The notes under the pieces were generated by a model that saw only the letters and a list, made by a program, of their open reading frames with translations, was not told the DNA's origin and made no database searches. A stretch of 64,000 nucleotides of DNA from contig ONIT01000002.1 of the NCBI GenBank assembly GCA_900317945.1, positions 1 through 64,000 on the forward strand, written 5' to 3'. The DNA is from an uncultured Pseudomonadota bacterium (lineage in GTDB: Bacteria; Pseudomonadota; Gammaproteobacteria; Enterobacterales; Succinivibrionaceae). Positions 1 to 12,700 of the stretch are shown here, piece after piece. The first letter of the stretch is position 1. Each line of letters starts with the position of its first letter. Made by a program: the position numbers and the translations under genes.

Positions 1-119
1 TAAACGCCAAAAGTTTCTTCCGATAGACGTTTGGCATTAGCCTATTGGCATGCATTGTCGACCACCAATTCGGAAATTTCTAATGTCGTTTACTATAAGA
101 GCCAGACTTACTGGATATT

Positions 120-1769
120 TCAGACGCCTGCTTTCTTAAGAGCGGCGGATACGATCTCGACAGCTTCCTTCTGGATGAGATCAAGGTGCTCCTCGCCCTT
201 GAAGCTTTCCATGTAAATCTTGTAGATTGCCTCGGTGCCGCTCGGACGTGCCGCAAACCAGCCGTTCTCGGTTACAACCTTGAGACCGCCGAGCGCTGCG
301 CCGTTGCCAGGAGCCTTGGTCAGCTTGGCGACAATAGGCTCGCCTGCGAGGGTTGAAGCCTCGACCAGGGAAGGATCCATGGCCTTCAGCACTTTCTTCT
401 GGCTGAGTGAGCAGGGAGAGTCAATTCTTCTGTATACCGGATTGCCGTATCTTCTTACGATATCAGCGTAGAGCTCTGCAGGATCCTTTCTGGTTACTGC
501 CATGATCTCGGCAGCGAGCAGAACCATGACCGGGCCGTCCTTGTCGGTGGTCCATACGGTTCCGTCCTTGCGGAGGAAGGAAGCGCCTGCGCTCTCCTCA
601 CCGCCGAAGCCCAGCTTGCCGCTGTAAAGACCGTCAACGAACCACTTGAAGCCTACCGGAACCTCACAGAGCTTTCTGCCAAGTCCTGCGACTACCCTGT
701 CGATGATGGAGGATGATACGAGAGTCTTGCCGACCTCTGCATCCTTGGACCACTGCGGCCTGTGGGTGAACAGGTACTCAATGGCTACGGCGAGGAAGTG
801 GTTGGGGTTCATCAGGCCGCTTCTGCAGACAATGCCGTGGCGGTCGCTGTCAGGATCGTTGGCGCCTGCGAGCGCGAACTTGTCCTTCATGGAAATGAGG
901 GAGGCCATTGCGTACTGGCTTGAGCAGTCCATTCTGATCTTGCCGTCGCGGTCGATGGTCATGAATGAGAAAGTCGGATCAACCCTGTAGTTCACTACCT
1001 TGATCTTGATGCCGTACTTCTTGGCGATGGCATCCCAGTAGTAAACGGCCGCGCCGCCCAGCGGATCAATGCCGATTTCGATGTCAGCCTTGCGGATGGC
1101 ATCGAAGTCGATGATGGTCTCAAGATCGTCAACGTAATGCTGCAGGAAATCCACTTCCTCTACGTTGGGAGCCTTGATGGCAGAGGAATAGTCTTCGTAC
1201 TTCACGCCCTTAAGGGAGTTCTCGAGATACTCATTGGCCTTTTTCTCGACCCATGAGGTGATCTCAGCGCCGGCAGGACCGCCGTTAGTGGGATTGTACT
1301 TGAATCCGCCGTCCTGAGGAGGGTTGTGGGACGGAGTAATGATGATGCCGTCAGCCAGATCCTCTGTGCGGTTTTTGTTCCAGGCCAGGATTTCCCTTGA
1401 GACTGCAGGGGTCGGAGTGTAGGAGAGCCCTGACTGATAGCGCACCTTCACGCCGTTTGCTGCAAGTACGCAGATGGCATCTGCCTGTGCGGCCTCAGAA
1501 AGCGCATGGGTATCCATACCTACAAAAAGCGGACCGGTAATTCCCTGCTCTGTCCTGTAGTCAACAATTGCCTGAGTGATGGCCCTGATATGGGACTGGG
1601 TGAACGAGCCGTTCAGGGAGGAGCCGCGGTGACCGGAGGTGCCGAAGCTTACTCTCTGCTCAGGAACGGACATATCAGGCTTGTTGAGATAATAAGAGGA
1701 AATGAGACGGGGAATATTGGTGAGATCAGACTGTGTTGCCGGCTTTCCGGCGCGAGGATCTAATGACAT
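120..1769 (-). CDS. pgm: Phosphoglucomutase (alpha-D-glucose phosphate-specific)
   Basis: Interconverts glucose-1-phosphate and glucose-6-phosphate in the cytoplasm, linking glycogen and maltodextrin turnover to glycolysis. The protein is 549 residues, almost the E. coli Pgm length (546). The phosphoserine loop TPSHNPP lies at about 145-151 with Ser147 as the phosphorylated residue. A metal-binding DPDSDRHG loop and a GGEESAG sugar-binding motif follow in the expected order. The start [10 protein letters not shown] matches the family N-terminus. It lies downstream of glgX on the same strand, but a strong terminator (1883-1912) and a separate -10 box (1802-1807) indicate its own transcription unit. 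Confidence 0.96.
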   Translation of the reverse strand: MSLDPRAGKPATQSDLTNIPRLISSYYLNKPDMSVPEQRVSFGTSGHRGSSLNGSFTQSHIRAITQAIVDYRTEQGITGPLFVGMDTHALSEAAQADAICVLAANGVKVRYQSGLSYTPTPAVSREILAWNKNRTEDLADGIIITPSHNPPQDGGFKYNPTNGGPAGAEITSWVEKKANEYLENSLKGVKYEDYSSAIKAPNVEEVDFLQHYVDDLETIIDFDAIRKADIEIGIDPLGGAAVYYWDAIAKKYGIKIKVVNYRVDPTFSFMTIDRDGKIRMDCSSQYAMASLISMKDKFALAGANDPDSDRHGIVCRSGLMNPNHFLAVAIEYLFTHRPQWSKDAEVGKTLVSSSIIDRVVAGLGRKLCEVPVGFKWFVDGLYSGKLGFGGEESAGASFLRKDGTVWTTDKDGPVMVLLAAEIMAVTRKDPAELYADIVRRYGNPVYRRIDSPCSLSQKKVLKAMDPSLVEASTLAGEPIVAKLTKAPGNGAALGGLKVVTENGWFAARPSGTEAIYKIYMESFKGEEHLDLIQKEAVEIVSAALKKAGV

Positions 1770-1801
1770 TTACATACCTACCGAAACCAAAACACGCCTT
1801 G

Positions 1802-1830
1802 ATTATAACGCGTAATGGATCACAAAATCA
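1802..1830 (-). promoter_or_regulatory. Candidate pgm promoter
   Basis: On the minus strand a perfect TATAAT lies at 1802-1807, about 33 bases before the pgm start. The -35 region near 1825-1830 reads TGATTT and is weak. It sits between the glgX terminator and pgm, which supports independent pgm expression. Confidence 0.55.
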
Positions 1831-1882
1831 TTAAGTTTATATGACAAGTCAGTAACAGGCGCATGAAAGACGAAAATTGTAT

Positions 1883-1912
1883 AAAAAAACACCGGAAACT
1901 ATGTTCCGGTGT
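1883..1912 (-). terminator. Intrinsic terminator after glgX
   Basis: A 9-bp stem, ACACCGGAA with TTCCGGTGT (889-897 and 904-912), has a 6-nt loop and is followed on the minus strand by a run of seven T. It lies 32 bases past the glgX stop. Confidence 0.9.
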
Positions 1913-1943
1913 CTTAATTGCCGAAAGTCAGTCAAAGAGCTGG

Positions 1944-5114
<3,171 letters not shown>

Positions 5115-5122
5115 ACTTTAAT

Positions 5123-7303
5123 TTATCCAATCTTTTTAAGGTAGACTGTGGCCAGAGGCGGAAGATTGAAAACAACCGAGTAGGTAACATACTGCCAGGG
5201 TACATCTTCGCTCTGATGTTCAGGTGCACCGGTATTATAACCCGAACCCCAGTACTTTTTGTCATCCGTGTTCATGACAATCTGATACTTTCCGGGCTCT
5301 AGAACTCCCATGCGGTAGTTCTGATAGGGGGTAGGAGTCATGTTGGAGACTACGTAAACCGGGTTCTTGCCGTTCTTGTCACGTCTGATCCAGGCGAAGA
5401 TGCTGTGCTGGTAGTCGCTGTGATCAAGCCAGAAGAATCCAATCTTGTCGTAGTCGGCATCGTACATTGCCTTCTCTGAGCGGTAGAACTTGTTCAGGTC
5501 GGCAATGAGCTGCTTCTGCCCCTTATGCTTGTCGAACTGGAGAAGCCACCACTGGAGCTGGCTGTCATGGTTCCACTCGCCGGTCTGGGCGAACTCGGTG
5601 CCCATGAAGTTGAGCTTCTTGCCGGGGTGCGCATACATGTAGCCCATGAACGCACGGAGGTTTGCGGCCTGCTGCCACTCGTCGCCGGGCATCTTGTAGA
5701 GCATGGAATGCTTGCCGTGGGTGCACTCATCGTGGGACAGTGAGAGGATGAAGTTCTCGTCGTAGGCGTAAATCATCGAGAAGGTCATCTCACTGTGGTG
5801 ATACTGGCGGTAAATAGGATCAAGGCTCATGTACTGCAGTGAGTCGTGCATCCAGCCCATGTTCCACTTGAAGCCGAAGCCGAGACCTCCGACATAGGTA
5901 GGTCTTGAGACGCCCGGGAATGCAGTAGACTCCTCTGCGATGGTCATTGCATGAGGATAGTTCTTGTAGACCTCCTCGTTGAACCAGCGGAGCAGGCTGA
6001 TGGCCTCGTAGTTGTGGTTTCCGCCGTCGACGTTCGGGATCCACTGACCTGCCTTCCTGGAGTAGTCCCAGTACAGCATGGAGGCAACAGCGTCAACGCG
6101 GAGTCCGTCTACGTGGAAGTAGTCAAGCCAGCAGAGCGCGCTTGCTACAAGGAACTGGCGGACGGTGTCGCGTCCGAAGTCGTAAATGTAGCTGTTCCAG
6201 TCAGGATGCCAGCCGCGGCGGGGATCCTCGTACTCGTAGAGCGGAGTTCCGTCGAAGCGGGCAAGTCCGTGGGAGTCAGAGGGGAAGTGGGCAGGAACCC
6301 AGTCGACGATTACGCCGATGCCGTTCTGGTGGAGCTGATCAACGAGGTACTTGAGATCATCAACCTTGCCGAACCTTGAGGTAGGGGAGAACAGGCCGAC
6401 AGGCTGATAGCCCCAGGAGCCGTCGAACGGGAACTCGGAGATAGGCATGAACTCAACGTGGGTGTAGCCAAGCTCCTTGAGATAGGGGATAAGCTCGTCT
6501 GCCATCTCCCTGTAGCTAGGTGAGTAGCCGTCCTTGTTGCGTCTCCAGGAGGCAAAATGCATCTCATAGATGGAGATAGGCTGATCGACCTTACTGTTGA
6601 GCTGCGACTTGATCCAGTCAGCATCGTGCCACGTATAGGTGGTCTGGTCAACGACGATGGATGCGAATGAAGGATACTGCTCGGAGTAGAAGCCGACAGG
6701 ATCTGCCTTGTGGGGAAGCCTGTTCCCGAGAGGATCCTTCAGCTCATACTTGTAGCGGTCGCCCGGCTTGATTCCCGGAACAAAGAGAACCCAGTGACCG
6801 TCAAGGCTCCTCTCCATCGGATGGCGGCGGCCATCCCAGAAGTTGAAGTCGCCGATTACCGAACAGCACTTGGCGGAAGGAGCATAGACGGCGAACTTGA
6901 CGCCGGATACCTTCACTCCGTCAACCTCAATGGTCATCAGATGGGCGCCGAGAGTCTTGTAGAGGTTGGCGGCCTTGAGCTTCATCTCTGCAAGGCCGGT
7001 GTAGGCCTCATCGTGGAACTGGTAAGGATCGATGACGTTTACTACCGCATCAGGATAGGAGACATCGAACGAATAGTGGAAAGGCTTGTCGGTGTTGGGG
7101 AACTCAGCCTCAAACAGGCCTTCCTTGCTCTTGCACTCAAGCTCCTTGAGGACCTTGGTATTGCCGATGTCCTTTGCTACAACCTTGGAAGCATACGGCA
7201 GCCAGGCGCGCAGTGTGAAACCGTTTATCTCTTTGTTAGGAATGAGACCCAGGTTGGCAAAAGGATCACCGACCCTGGCACCCATCAAATCATCAATAAG
7301 CAT
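5123..7303 (-). CDS. glgB: 1,4-alpha-glucan branching enzyme
   Basis: Creates alpha-1,6 branches in glycogen. The 726 residues nearly match E. coli GlgB (728). A duplicated N-terminal CBM48 region (about 1-225) precedes the GH13 barrel. The catalytic triad is visible as Asp404 (GLRVDAVASML), Glu457 (TIAEESTA) and Asp525 (LSHDE), offset by only one from E. coli numbering. It lies between malQ (48 bases upstream) and glgX (8 bases downstream), so it is the middle gene of the glucan operon. A hairpin with a short T run precedes it and may attenuate readthrough from malQ. No glgC, glgA or glgP occurs in the window. Confidence 0.97.
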   Translation of the reverse strand: MLIDDLMGARVGDPFANLGLIPNKEINGFTLRAWLPYASKVVAKDIGNTKVLKELECKSKEGLFEAEFPNTDKPFHYSFDVSYPDAVVNVIDPYQFHDEAYTGLAEMKLKAANLYKTLGAHLMTIEVDGVKVSGVKFAVYAPSAKCCSVIGDFNFWDGRRHPMERSLDGHWVLFVPGIKPGDRYKYELKDPLGNRLPHKADPVGFYSEQYPSFASIVVDQTTYTWHDADWIKSQLNSKVDQPISIYEMHFASWRRNKDGYSPSYREMADELIPYLKELGYTHVEFMPISEFPFDGSWGYQPVGLFSPTSRFGKVDDLKYLVDQLHQNGIGVIVDWVPAHFPSDSHGLARFDGTPLYEYEDPRRGWHPDWNSYIYDFGRDTVRQFLVASALCWLDYFHVDGLRVDAVASMLYWDYSRKAGQWIPNVDGGNHNYEAISLLRWFNEEVYKNYPHAMTIAEESTAFPGVSRPTYVGGLGFGFKWNMGWMHDSLQYMSLDPIYRQYHHSEMTFSMIYAYDENFILSLSHDECTHGKHSMLYKMPGDEWQQAANLRAFMGYMYAHPGKKLNFMGTEFAQTGEWNHDSQLQWWLLQFDKHKGQKQLIADLNKFYRSEKAMYDADYDKIGFFWLDHSDYQHSIFAWIRRDKNGKNPVYVVSNMTPTPYQNYRMGVLEPGKYQIVMNTDDKKYWGSGYNTGAPEHQSEDVPWQYVTYSVVFNLPPLATVYLKKIG

Positions 7304-7316
7304 AGATTACCTCATA

Positions 7317-7340
7317 AAAAGAGCCGGCAGGGCCGACTCT
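7317..7340 (-). promoter_or_regulatory. Attenuator-like hairpin between malQ and glgB
   Basis: Stem AGAGCCGGC paired with GCCGACTCT (one mismatch) and a 3-nt loop, followed on the minus strand by four T, in the 48-base malQ-glgB gap. It may be a weak terminator that lowers glgB-glgX expression relative to malQ, or an mRNA processing or stability element. Confidence 0.5.
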
Positions 7341-7351
7341 TCCGTTCAACA

Positions 7352-9577
7352 TTACTGCTTGTTGCCACTTGCCTGCTCGCGGGCTGCGGTCATGCGGCGC
7401 GCAAGAGCCTCAAGATTGGGGTTGGAGAAGATATCATTGATGTTGCGGCTGAGCTTTCTTCTCCAGTTAGGATACTCGGTTGAAGTGCCCGGAATATTTA
7501 CCGGCTTGTCCATCTCCAGCCAGTCCTCGAGCTGGGTGCTGAAAATAGCGCAGTTGCCGAGGCACATGTGAAGCTGCATGCAGTGGTTCAGCTCAGTTGA
7601 CATGCCGCAGTAGAGAGCGTTGCGGTTGACAGACTGAGGGAGAATTCCATGGCCGTTCAGCGAGTCGAGGATGCGCTGCTTGGCGACAAGACGATCGGTC
7701 ATGAGCTTGTTCATGATCTCATCGGTCTTGTAGACGCCGAGCCTTCTGCCGAGCTTCAGATCCTCACAGTGCCAGAATCCCTTGAGGGTCGGCATGTCAT
7801 GGGTGGTAAGCGCGCTCATGGCCTGTGCGGTGTAATCCTTCGGCGAAATGTAGCCGCCGTCGGTCTTTGAAGTCTCGAAGAAGAAAATCTTGTATGAGTA
7901 GATTCCAGCCTCGGGCAGCTTCTTCTTCATGATCTCGGGAACAGTGCCGAGGTCCTCGCCGATGACCAGGCACTTGTGCCTTACGGACTCGAGGGCAAGG
8001 ATGCCTAGCATGTCATCGACGTTGTAGTAGATGTATGCGCCCTTGGATGCGGACTCCTTGGGCGGAACCCACCAGAGGCGGAGAAGGGACATTGCGTGGT
8101 CGATTCTGAGTGCTCCGCACCACTTCATGTTTGAGCGGTACAGGTCGATGATGGGCTTGTAGGCAGCCGCATAAAGCTTGTTCGGATCGAACGGAGGAAG
8201 TCCCCAGTTCTGGCCGTTGGGGCCGAGAACATCAGGAGGGCAGCCTACGCTGGCCTTCGGGCAGTACATCTCTGCGTTGGCCCAGAGCTCTGCGGAGCCC
8301 TCGGAGACGCCTACTGCGAGGTCGCGGTAGATGCCGAGCGTCATGCCGGTGTGCTTTGCAGCCCAGTCAGCCTTTGCGAGCTGCTCGTCAGCAATGAACT
8401 GCAGGTATGCGTAGAAATATACGTCATCCTGGTGATCATGAGCCCAGTTCATGACCTCGGGGTTGGAGTACTTGCGGAACTTCTCCTCCCATGCCGGCCA
8501 GCCCCAGGCGTTCTCACCCTGGTTGTAGAGGTACTGCTGAAGAGCGTCGTAGATGGCGATCTGCTGCAGGCTGTCACCGCCCTCGTTGAAGAAAACCTTG
8601 AACTGCTTGCTTCTCGGAGTGTTGTTGCTCTTATGGTGAAGCCCGGCCTTGTCGAACACAATGCGGAGAATGCGGAGCTTGTGCTTGAGAACTCCGGTGT
8701 AGTCAACATACTCCTTGGCGCGGAGTGCCCTGAGCTCGTTCTGGAACTCATCGCTTGCCACAATGTTCCTTGCCTCTGAGCAGTTGATGTACTCAGGAAC
8801 GTCCTCGACGTTGATGTACGCAACGTTGAGCCAGCGGCGGCTTGAAGGGCTGTAGGGGCTTGCGGACTCAGGATTGGCAGGATAAAGCGCGTGGATAGGG
8901 TTGAGCCCGACAAATCCTGCGCCCCATGCTGAGAGGTGCTCGATGAGGTTTGCCAGATCGCCGAAGTCACCGACGCCCCAGTTGTTCTCGCTTCTCAGCG
9001 CGTAAAGCTGGATGCTCGGTCCCCAGATCTTCTTGCCGTTCTTGATTGCGTCAGGCTTGTAGCACTGCATAGGAGCAATGATGAGAGAGCTCTTGGCAAG
9101 CGAGTCGCCATTCCTGATGAGCTCGATGGTGTGGTAGCCCAGGATTGCCGGAACGGTAATCTGCAGCTCGTACTCGAAATAGTGCTCACCGTCTATGAAC
9201 TTCTTCTCGACCGGCTCCTTGTCGTAGAGGGTAACCTCTCCCTCAAGCGGAGCACGGGTTGCATTCTCAAACTGAATGCGGTACTTGAACTTGCCCTCGC
9301 TCTTGCTCTTGGCAACGCGGAAACGGATTTTTATGGAAGCCTCGACTCCCTCGCCGATCCTTTCTACATAAACCGGCTCAAGAGGAGTAGTCCATTTAAG
9401 TTTCTCTTCAGACGCAACCTGCTTTGCAAGCTCATCAGGGTCGTCAACCGCGTACCCCATGGCCTTCAGAACAAGTTTCTTGCTTTCCTCACTGATTTCT
9501 GCGGGCTTGCCCCAGGCATCAGTATAGCTCTCAGCGATCTTTTTCTGCGTCGCCAATTCCTGTATTAAAGAAGTCAT
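7352..9577 (-). CDS. malQ: 4-alpha-glucanotransferase (amylomaltase)
   Basis: Transfers maltodextrin segments between chains and releases glucose. It is a GH77 protein of 741 residues (E. coli MalQ 694) that aligns throughout, including the N-terminal domain. The strings NPIHALYPANPESASPYSPS and LGPNGQNWGLPP are diagnostic. Catalytic residues: Asp493 (LRIDHAM), Glu541 (VIGEDLG) and Asp594 (TTHDMPTL), with the 48-residue Asp-Glu spacing of E. coli. It is the first gene of the malQ-glgB-glgX operon, with a perfect -10 box and a perfect palindrome upstream (9635-9681). Pairing MalQ with glycogen genes rather than malP suggests it serves glycogen breakdown as well as maltose. Confidence 0.97.
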   Translation of the reverse strand: MTSLIQELATQKKIAESYTDAWGKPAEISEESKKLVLKAMGYAVDDPDELAKQVASEEKLKWTTPLEPVYVERIGEGVEASIKIRFRVAKSKSEGKFKYRIQFENATRAPLEGEVTLYDKEPVEKKFIDGEHYFEYELQITVPAILGYHTIELIRNGDSLAKSSLIIAPMQCYKPDAIKNGKKIWGPSIQLYALRSENNWGVGDFGDLANLIEHLSAWGAGFVGLNPIHALYPANPESASPYSPSSRRWLNVAYINVEDVPEYINCSEARNIVASDEFQNELRALRAKEYVDYTGVLKHKLRILRIVFDKAGLHHKSNNTPRSKQFKVFFNEGGDSLQQIAIYDALQQYLYNQGENAWGWPAWEEKFRKYSNPEVMNWAHDHQDDVYFYAYLQFIADEQLAKADWAAKHTGMTLGIYRDLAVGVSEGSAELWANAEMYCPKASVGCPPDVLGPNGQNWGLPPFDPNKLYAAAYKPIIDLYRSNMKWCGALRIDHAMSLLRLWWVPPKESASKGAYIYYNVDDMLGILALESVRHKCLVIGEDLGTVPEIMKKKLPEAGIYSYKIFFFETSKTDGGYISPKDYTAQAMSALTTHDMPTLKGFWHCEDLKLGRRLGVYKTDEIMNKLMTDRLVAKQRILDSLNGHGILPQSVNRNALYCGMSTELNHCMQLHMCLGNCAIFSTQLEDWLEMDKPVNIPGTSTEYPNWRRKLSRNINDIFSNPNLEALARRMTAAREQASGNKQ

Positions 9578-9634
9578 ACATTTGTCCGTTGACTGAAAAT
9601 GATGTTCGGCAGTACCCTACTGCCAGCTGTGTCG

Positions 9635-9681
9635 ATTATACGGATATCGGATAAGCTTATAAAGAAAGTGCATTGCACTTT
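9635..9681 (-). promoter_or_regulatory. malQ operon promoter with adjacent palindromic operator
   Basis: On the minus strand a perfect TATAAT is at 9635-9640, 58 bases before malQ, with a weak -35 (TTTATA, 9658-9663). Immediately upstream of it lies a perfect 17-nt palindrome, AAAGTGCA-T-TGCACTTT (9665-9681). A weak -35 abutted by a dyad is the usual layout for activator control. The regulator is unknown; the dyad is not a CRP or MalT consensus. Confidence 0.5.
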
Positions 9682-9729
9682 TTGCGGGTTCCTCACAAAA
9701 AAAATAACGGCTCTCTTACCGCCCGCATG

Positions 9730-9753
9730 AGGGGCCGCAGGAATGCGGCCCCT
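9730..9753 (-). terminator. Hairpin downstream of hrpA
   Basis: A perfect 10-bp stem (AGGGGCCGCA with TGCGGCCCCT) and a GGAA loop, 20 bases past the hrpA stop. A T run on the minus strand appears only about 30 bases further on, so it may be a Rho-independent terminator with a delayed tract or an RNA 3' end stabiliser. Confidence 0.55.
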
Positions 9754-9773
9754 GAAATTTTCCAGCCTGGATA

Positions 9774-12700
9774 TTATTTGCTCAGGAGGCTTTTTTCCCT
9801 GATCTCCTCCATTTTTTTTCTGATCCTCTTGTCGGATACCGAATAGAGCGTCTTCTGCCCCTGATCGAAAAGTGAAATCCTGTACTCTTCAATCATCCAT
9901 CTGATCTCCTCTGCCTCCGCGGGAATGAGACCTGCCGGGAATGCCTTGAGGAAATTGGCGTAATCCTCGGACACGCTTTCAATAAGCGACATTGACGCCC
10001 TGTCCTTCTGAGGGTTCCTCGGCAGCTTCTCAAGCCTTGCAGCCGAGCACCTGAGGTATCTTTTGATATTGCCGAGCTGCCCTGAGCCGAATTCCGTCGC
10101 AAAGCCCTTGTGCACTAGCGACGAGAGATGCTTCTGCTCCTCGGAGTACGAGAGCGCCAGCTCAAGCTGCAGCGCGCCCTTGAACTGCTTCTGCACCTTG
10201 TTGTAGAGCACGAGGATCTCAGACACCGTATCGGCAATCTTCTTCACCTCGTCAGCTATGCTTCCCCTGACTTTTTCGAGGAGGCTGCTGAAGTCATCCC
10301 TGTTCCGGGGCATGCCGCTGTCCGCTGCTAGCGAGTCAACGGCGCAGGCTATGCAGTCATCGACGAGCTCTGCGGCTGAGCAGATGTTGGCGCCGCAGAA
10401 GGCCAGCCTTGCTGTGTTGGAGAGGCGGTCCTTCACATATCTTGCGGTGCTCTCAATGTTCAGCATAATGAGGCGCCTGAGGCCGGAGCGGTTTACCTCG
10501 GCCTGTATGGACTCGTTCTCGCAGAGCCTTATCGCAATGCCCTTCCCAAGATCCTGGAGAGCCGGATAGGCCACGATCTCCATGCCGTTCTTCTTTTTCC
10601 TGACGACCTTCTTCAGCTCGCCGAACGACCAGTCACGGTATGTTTCGGACTTCTCATCGTCAGGTCCGGCGCTCTCATACATATGGGAGTCCAGCACGTC
10701 CCTCATTCTGTCCTTGAGCTTTTCCTGGATCTGAGGGAGATCCCGTCCTTCTGCAAGCGGCACGCCGCCCGTGTCAGTTACCCTGAAGTTGAACCTGAGG
10801 TGCTTGGGAATTGAGCCGATGTCAAAGTCCTCCTTTTTGAGGGGGATGCCGGAGCATTTCGTGAGCACCGCGATGATGTCGCTCCATAGCGTCTTCGTGT
10901 CAGGAGGAATCTCGCCTATCAGCCTGTCGGCGTAGTCAGGAGCGGGGATAAAGCTCTTCCTGATGTGCTTGGGGAGGGACTTGATGACCGCAATGAAGAA
11001 GTCCTTTCTAAACCCCGGCACTATGAAGTCAAAGTCATGCTCGTGAAGCTGGTTGAGAACGGCAAGCGGGACGTGGACCGTTACTCCGTCATCGTCCTCT
11101 GAAGGGCTGAACTCATAGGTAAGCTTCAGGTAGAAGCGGCCGATCTTCATGCGGTCAGGATAGTCGTCCTTGTCAACGAGCTTCGATGAGTCGCTTATGA
11201 GGAAATTCTTCTCATAGTTGAGCAGATCCGGCTCCGTACGGCTCTTCTCCTTCCACCAGCTGTCGAATGTGACTGCGCTTATCACATCCTCAGGGATCCT
11301 CTCCGAGTAGAACTGGAAAAGAAGCTCGTCATCCACCATGATGTCGCGCCTTCTTGCCTTGTCCTCCTCCGACTCGATTTCCCTGACAAGCTCCTGGTTC
11401 TGCAGGAAAAACGGATACCTGAAGTCGCAGTCTGCCTCGACGAGCGCGCTCCTGATAAAGAGCTCGTGGCAGAGCTTCGGATCTATTTTTGAGTAGTTTA
11501 CCGGCCTTTTCTCGACTATCGGCAGCCCATAAAGCGTCCTCCTGAGGTAGGCCATTACTGCGCCGCTCTTCTTTGACCAGTGTGGCTCGCTGTAGCTGTC
11601 CTTGAGGACGTGCCCTGCCACCTTCTCGATCCACTCGACCTGTATGTCAGCGACGTTTCTCGCAAAAAGCCTGGTCGTCTCAACGAGCTCTGCGGCCAGA
11701 ACCCATTTGGGATGCTTTTTCCTGAGGCAGGAAACCTTGGAAATGACAAATCTCGAGTTGCGGGCCCCCTGATAGTCTGCGCCGTCAACCGAGAGCTTGC
11801 CCAGGTGATCAAGGTATCCTGAGGCAAGGGCCATGTGGATGCTGATGTAGTCTGCCGGCTTCTCATTGGCCTTGAGCCCCAGGGACTCGGCAGCGTCAGA
11901 GAGCTGGCTGCAGAGATCCTGCCATTCCCTGGCCCTCATGTAGGAGATGAACTCCCGTTTCAGCGTCCTGCTGAACTGTGAGCGGGACAGCTCGCCCTGG
12001 ATTTTCTTAAGGTAGTTCCAGAGGTTGAGAATCGACATGAAGTCAGAGCGCTCATCCTTGAACCTGCTGTGCTTCTCGTCAGCAGCCTCCTGCCTGTTGA
12101 GGGGCCTTTCCCTCGGATCCTGAACGGAAAGCGCCGAGACAATGATGATGAGCTCGCTGAGAGCTCCGAGTTCTGCTCCGGAGACTATTATCCTGGCAAG
12201 CCTCGGGTCGACCGGGAGCATGGCAATCTGATGGCCGAGCCTCGTTATCCTCGGAACAGAGCTTCCGTCCTGGAGCTTTACCCTGCCGGACACCGCCTGC
12301 AGCTCCTCAAGGAGACGGTAGCCGTCGCTTACCTGCCTGGAGTTCGGCGCGTCAATGAACGGGAAGGTCTCGATGCTTCCGAGCCGCATGATTGACATCT
12401 GCAGGATGACCGACGCGAGGTTGATGCGGAGTATCTCCGGATCTGTGAATGCCGGCCTGGAGTTGAAGTCTTCCTCGGAGTAGAGCCTTATGCAGATGCC
12501 CGGGCAGGTTCTTCCGCACCTGCCCTTTCTCTGGTTTGCGCTGGCCTGCGACACCGGCTCTATGGGGAGGTTCTGCACCTTGGTCCTTGCGGAATACCTG
12601 CTGATTCTCACGAATCCCGGATCAATCACGTACTTGATGCCCGGGACGGTGAGTGAGGTTTCGGCGACATTGGTAGAGAGCACTATGCGCCGACCTGCGT

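Noticed and set aside
1-119. Gene fragment at the left edge
   Set aside because: No frame continues with recognisable coding; a weak GCCAAA/TTTGGC repeat is the only structure seen.
6710-7483. 257-codon plus-strand frame opposite glgB
   Set aside because: It lies antisense to strongly conserved glgB and malQ codons and has no family resemblance; GC-rich coding DNA commonly opens the complementary frame.
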